DNA of 22,725 nt from Cylindrobasidium torrendii FP15055 ss-10 (lineage: Eukaryota; Basidiomycota; Agaricomycetes; Agaricales; Physalacriaceae), in assembly GCA_000934385.1 (NCBI GenBank), contig KN880764.1, positions 1 to 22,725 on the forward strand. The letters run 5' to 3'. The notes below the pieces were generated by a model. The model had not been told where the DNA came from. It made no database searches and saw nothing but the letters and a program-made list of their open reading frames with translations. The position numbers and the translations under genes are program-made. Each line of letters starts with the position of its first letter. Within the stretch, counting starts at the first letter, position 1. Positions 21,939 to 22,725 of the stretch are shown here, one piece after another.

Positions 21939-22070
21939 GGCACTATAGCCAAGTGGTTACGGCGGAAGATTTGAATTTGTAGCCTGATCGTGTCTCATGG
22001 CACTGATTAGTCACTATCTTGTCTCATCTTCTCCTCTTTGAGGGCGCAGGTTCGAACCCTGCTGGTGTCG
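21939..22070 (+). tRNA. tRNA-Ser(UGA) with a 50-nt intron
   Basis: A full cloverleaf is visible. The acceptor stem GGCACTA (21939-21945) pairs with TGGTGTC (22063-22069) with two G-U pairs, and the discriminator is G. The D stem is GCC/GGC. The anticodon stem GAAGA pairs with TCTTC (22027-22031). The anticodon loop is TTTGAA plus A38, giving anticodon TGA. The long class II variable arm CCTC-TTT-GAGG is typical of tRNA-Ser. The T arm is GCAGG TTCGAAC CCTGC, with B box GGTTCGAACCC. An intron at 21976-22025 interrupts the canonical site between positions 37 and 38. The exon sequence closely resembles yeast tRNA-Ser. It decodes UCA codons. Confidence 0.93.
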
Positions 22071-22079
22071 TTTTGTTTT
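22071..22079 (+). terminator. Pol III terminator of the tRNA gene
   Basis: TTTTGTTTT follows immediately after the tRNA discriminator base: two T4 runs, the standard RNA polymerase III stop signal. Confidence 0.8.
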
Positions 22080-22118
22080 ACCATAATACCACTGTTTCTA
22101 ATGGAGTGGTGAATGGTA
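22079..22118. repeat. Inverted repeat just after the tRNA
   Basis: TACCAT and ACCACT on the left pair with AGTGGT and ATGGTA on the right, with a small asymmetric bulge (AAT against GA) and an 11-nt loop. The overall stem is 12 bp. Confidence 0.65.
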
Positions 22119-22265
22119 ACAATGGTTAACCGTGAGATGATAGATCAATGGTAAACTGTTTCTTACAAATTTTATATCAGTTTCACTAAGCAGGGTCCAT
22201 CAAACTGCAGAGGTTCACCGTTCACTGAGCAAAATCATTGATGAAGTTGACAAATCATGTATTGG

Positions 22266-22317
22266 GAGCCGTTCCGAATCCAAACGGCTCAAGAATGTTC
22301 TGTATCCGGAATGGCTC
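22266..22317. repeat. Nested alternative hairpins
   Basis: GAGCCGTT (22266-22273) can pair perfectly with AACGGCTC (22283-22290). The longer GAGCCGTTCC (22266-22275) can alternatively pair with GGAATGGCTC (22308-22317) with one mismatch. The two pairings exclude each other. Confidence 0.65.
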
Positions 22318-22442
22318 ATCCAAAGGTACATACTAAATTGTTAACTTTGTCAAAAATCTTGCTCAGAGAATCTCTGTAGTAGTTTGATGAACCTAGGGTG
22401 GCGGACCTAACCCCCAAAACATGGGTACCGAGCATAAGTACC

Positions 22443-22504
22443 GGTACTGTACCGTACCGTACCATGTACTGTACACCCCCCGCCAGAAGGGTAGGTACAG
22501 TACC
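22443..22504. repeat. GTACC-rich palindromic element
   Basis: The arms GGTACTGTACC (22443-22453) and GGTACAGTACC (22494-22504) are perfect reverse complements. The interval repeats GTACC and contains TGTACTGTACA. It may be a mobile-element terminus or MITE remnant; no target duplication is evident. Confidence 0.65.
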
Positions 22505-22725
22505 TATCACATGATGCGTTCACGTGACCGTATCACGTGCGGGCTTCGGATCACGGCGCGAGGCGGGCGGCGGGATGATCGGCGGGCACTCAACGACGTT
22601 CGGGGGAGTGGCATGGCTCTCGTGGGCCTCTCCAAGGGCTGCATCTTTGGTGGTGCTAGTGACGGACTTTTGCAACAATTTTCAAGTCATTGGGTCATTG
22701 TGAGGCTGCTCCAAAAGGTGTCTAA

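Larger units (their letters stand above)
22119..22725. other. Right edge, no gene recognised
   Basis: Apart from the two inverted-repeat elements above, I see no gene. Two CACGTG cores (22522-22527 and 22535-22540) and a GC-rich stretch (22555-22590) follow, which might be the upstream region of a gene beyond the window. Confidence 0.5.

Noticed and set aside
22316..22510. Minus-strand 64-codon frame over the GTACC-rich repeat
   Set aside because: Its composition follows the palindromic repeat and no protein similarity is apparent.

Overview
The window is nuclear DNA of a filamentous basidiomycete fungus, most likely an Agaricomycete. Every recognisable gene is broken by short introns, mostly 46-66 nt with donors such as GTAAGT, GTGAGT, GTATGC or GTGCGT. 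The gene set (Whi3/Scw1-type RNA-binding protein, secreted GH28 pectinase, polyglutamine ArfGAP, FHA kinase, F-box protein) also fits. I read splice sites by hand, using conserved family motifs to fix reading frames, so exon borders are predictions.

Layout: 1-2325 holds no gene I can support. 2326-5673 (-) encodes a two-RRM Whi3/Scw1-like protein of about 1,065 residues. 6607-8287 (-) is a complete 12-exon GH28 endopolygalacturonase. 9066-10671 (-) is an ArfGAP with a Gln/Met/Pro-rich tail. It shares a 139-bp divergent promoter with 10811-11351 (+), a 127-residue KPWE-motif protein that is probably peroxisomal. 11621-12757 (-) is GDP-L-fucose synthase, divergent over 254 bp from 13012-14004 (+), FAD synthase. 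14538-15864 (-) is an F-box-like protein. After a 1.6-kb intergenic stretch come an FHA-domain Chk2/Rad53-like kinase (17488-19496, +) and an unknown Ser/Pro-rich protein (19857-20663, +). The last 2 kb hold a second copy of that protein's 3' exon, an intron-containing tRNA-Ser(UGA), and several inverted repeats.

The genes do not form one pathway cluster. They serve mRNA regulation, pectin breakdown, vesicle traffic, peroxisome function, sugar nucleotide and flavin synthesis, protein turnover and signalling. The recurring arrangement is divergent pairs with very short shared promoters. The most useful observations are the small KPWE protein, two GC-AG introns that conserved peptides require, a 17-nt microexon, a possible mitochondrial leader on FAD synthase, a frame conflict in the kinase C-lobe, and a tandem paralogue fragment with frame-preserving indels.
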